Below are positions 5,453 through 5,683 of a DNA stretch of 5,683 nucleotides, in pieces; positions within the stretch are counted from its first letter, which is position 1, and each line of letters opens with the position of its first letter. The position numbers and the translations under genes are program-made. The stretch is from Propionibacterium sp. Lineage in GTDB: Bacteria > Actinomycetota > Actinomycetes > Propionibacteriales > Propionibacteriaceae. Where the stretch lies: positions 1-5,683 of the forward strand of contig JAAYZP010000124.1 in NCBI GenBank assembly GCA_012514785.1, written 5' to 3'. A model generated the notes under the pieces. It was not told where the DNA came from. It worked only from the letters and a program-made list of their open reading frames with translations, and did not search any database.

Positions 5453-5471
5453 TTAGGTAAGGCTCACCTAA
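5453..5471. promoter_or_regulatory. DtxR/IdeR iron box
   Basis: TTAGGTAAGGCTCACCTAA matches the DtxR/IdeR consensus TTAGGTTAGGCTAACCTAA at 17 of 19 positions and keeps both TTAGGT/ACCTAA half-site ends. It lies 54 bases before the lipoprotein start codon. With iron present, DtxR-family dimers bind such boxes and block transcription (established). Repression of the four-gene importer by iron follows from position and is inferred. Confidence 0.92.
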
Positions 5472-5499
5472 GGTAGCACTGACGAGATCAATTCGGCAA
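5470..5499 (-). promoter_or_regulatory. Candidate promoter of the iron-importer operon
   Basis: On the minus strand TTGCCG (5499-5494) and TACCTT (5475-5470) are 18 bases apart. The -10 candidate runs into the iron box, and transcription would start inside the box near 5463. That geometry suits a DtxR-repressed promoter. The hexamers are only moderate matches, so the promoter position is tentative. Other AT-rich -10 candidates exist further upstream (5628-5665). Confidence 0.35.
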
Positions 5500-5683
5500 C
5501 CGGGGTGTCACGTAAATTACCGCCCCTCGGGCAGGCCCCACAACCCAGGGTCGACTAGCGGACCCGGCGGCCCACCAGGCGCGGCGCCACCGCACGGGTG
5601 GCAACCTCCGGCCACCCTGCGGTGGCCGATTAATGCTTATCGATGCTCGTGAATTAGTATTCCTTCGTTACCTGAAACCCAAG
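5472..5683. other. Upstream intergenic region, AT-rich at the right edge
   Basis: No gene is supported here. Besides the promoter candidate and palindrome there is a small GGGTC/GACCC inverted repeat (5548-5552 with 5561-5565). From about 5628 to the edge the DNA is clearly more AT-rich than the rest of the window. On the minus strand, open frames entering from the right end at TAA within the first 45 bases (for example at 5654-5656). The tail of a leftward gene could therefore be present but cannot be identified from so few codons. Confidence 0.5.
5586..5628. repeat. Palindromic element with two mutually exclusive folds
   Basis: Two adjacent hairpins can form: GCCACC/GGTGGC (5586-5591 with 5597-5602) and CGGCCACC/GGTGGCCG (5609-5616 with 5621-5628, CTGC loop). 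The same bases can instead build one long hairpin. In that fold GCCACCGCA (5586-5594) pairs with TGCGGTGGC (5618-5626), then GGGTGGC (5596-5602) with GCCACCC (5611-5617), with one bulged C. No U-tract flanks it on either strand. It may belong to a gene beyond the right edge or be a dispersed repeat. Confidence 0.65.

Overview
The window is GC-rich, and every supported gene lies on the minus strand, so transcription runs from high to low coordinates. High GC, Ala/Glu-rich ribosomal stalk proteins and a near-consensus DtxR/IdeR iron box point to an actinobacterium. The protein style would suit Propionibacteriales or Micrococcales, but that placement is an inference from composition.

Layout from right to left in transcription order. 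Positions 5472-5683 are non-coding, with a strong palindromic structure (5586-5628) and an AT-rich right edge. A 19-bp iron box (5453-5471) and a structured 5' UTR lead into a four-gene iron-siderophore ABC importer. Its genes are the substrate-binding lipoprotein (5398-4343), permease A (4339-3299), permease B (3306-2197) and the ATPase (2195-1440). The genes are separated by only a few bases or overlap, so they form one operon. Motifs resemble the YclNOPQ/CeuBCDE-type transporters for catecholate-type siderophores.

After the ATPase, a non-coding stretch of more than 500 bases (897-1439) holds a large nested inverted repeat (1150-1277) and a promoter with an internal dyad (1083-1112). It then holds an L10 leader RNA ending in a textbook attenuator hairpin (955-986). 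The leader feeds rplJ (896-282) and rplL (233 to beyond the left edge), the proteins of the ribosomal stalk.

The importer operon is probably repressed by a DtxR/IdeR-type regulator when iron is plentiful. The rplJL unit is probably autoregulated by L10(L12)4 through the leader. The two units are codirectional and no canonical U-tract terminator is visible between them. The nested inverted repeat at 1150-1277 may therefore be the boundary element, and it is the most interesting unexplained structure here. Other points of interest are a perfect 12-bp hairpin in the first codons of permease A, which has a TTG start one codon after the preceding stop. The lipoprotein ribosome-binding site also sits inside a 16-bp palindrome.
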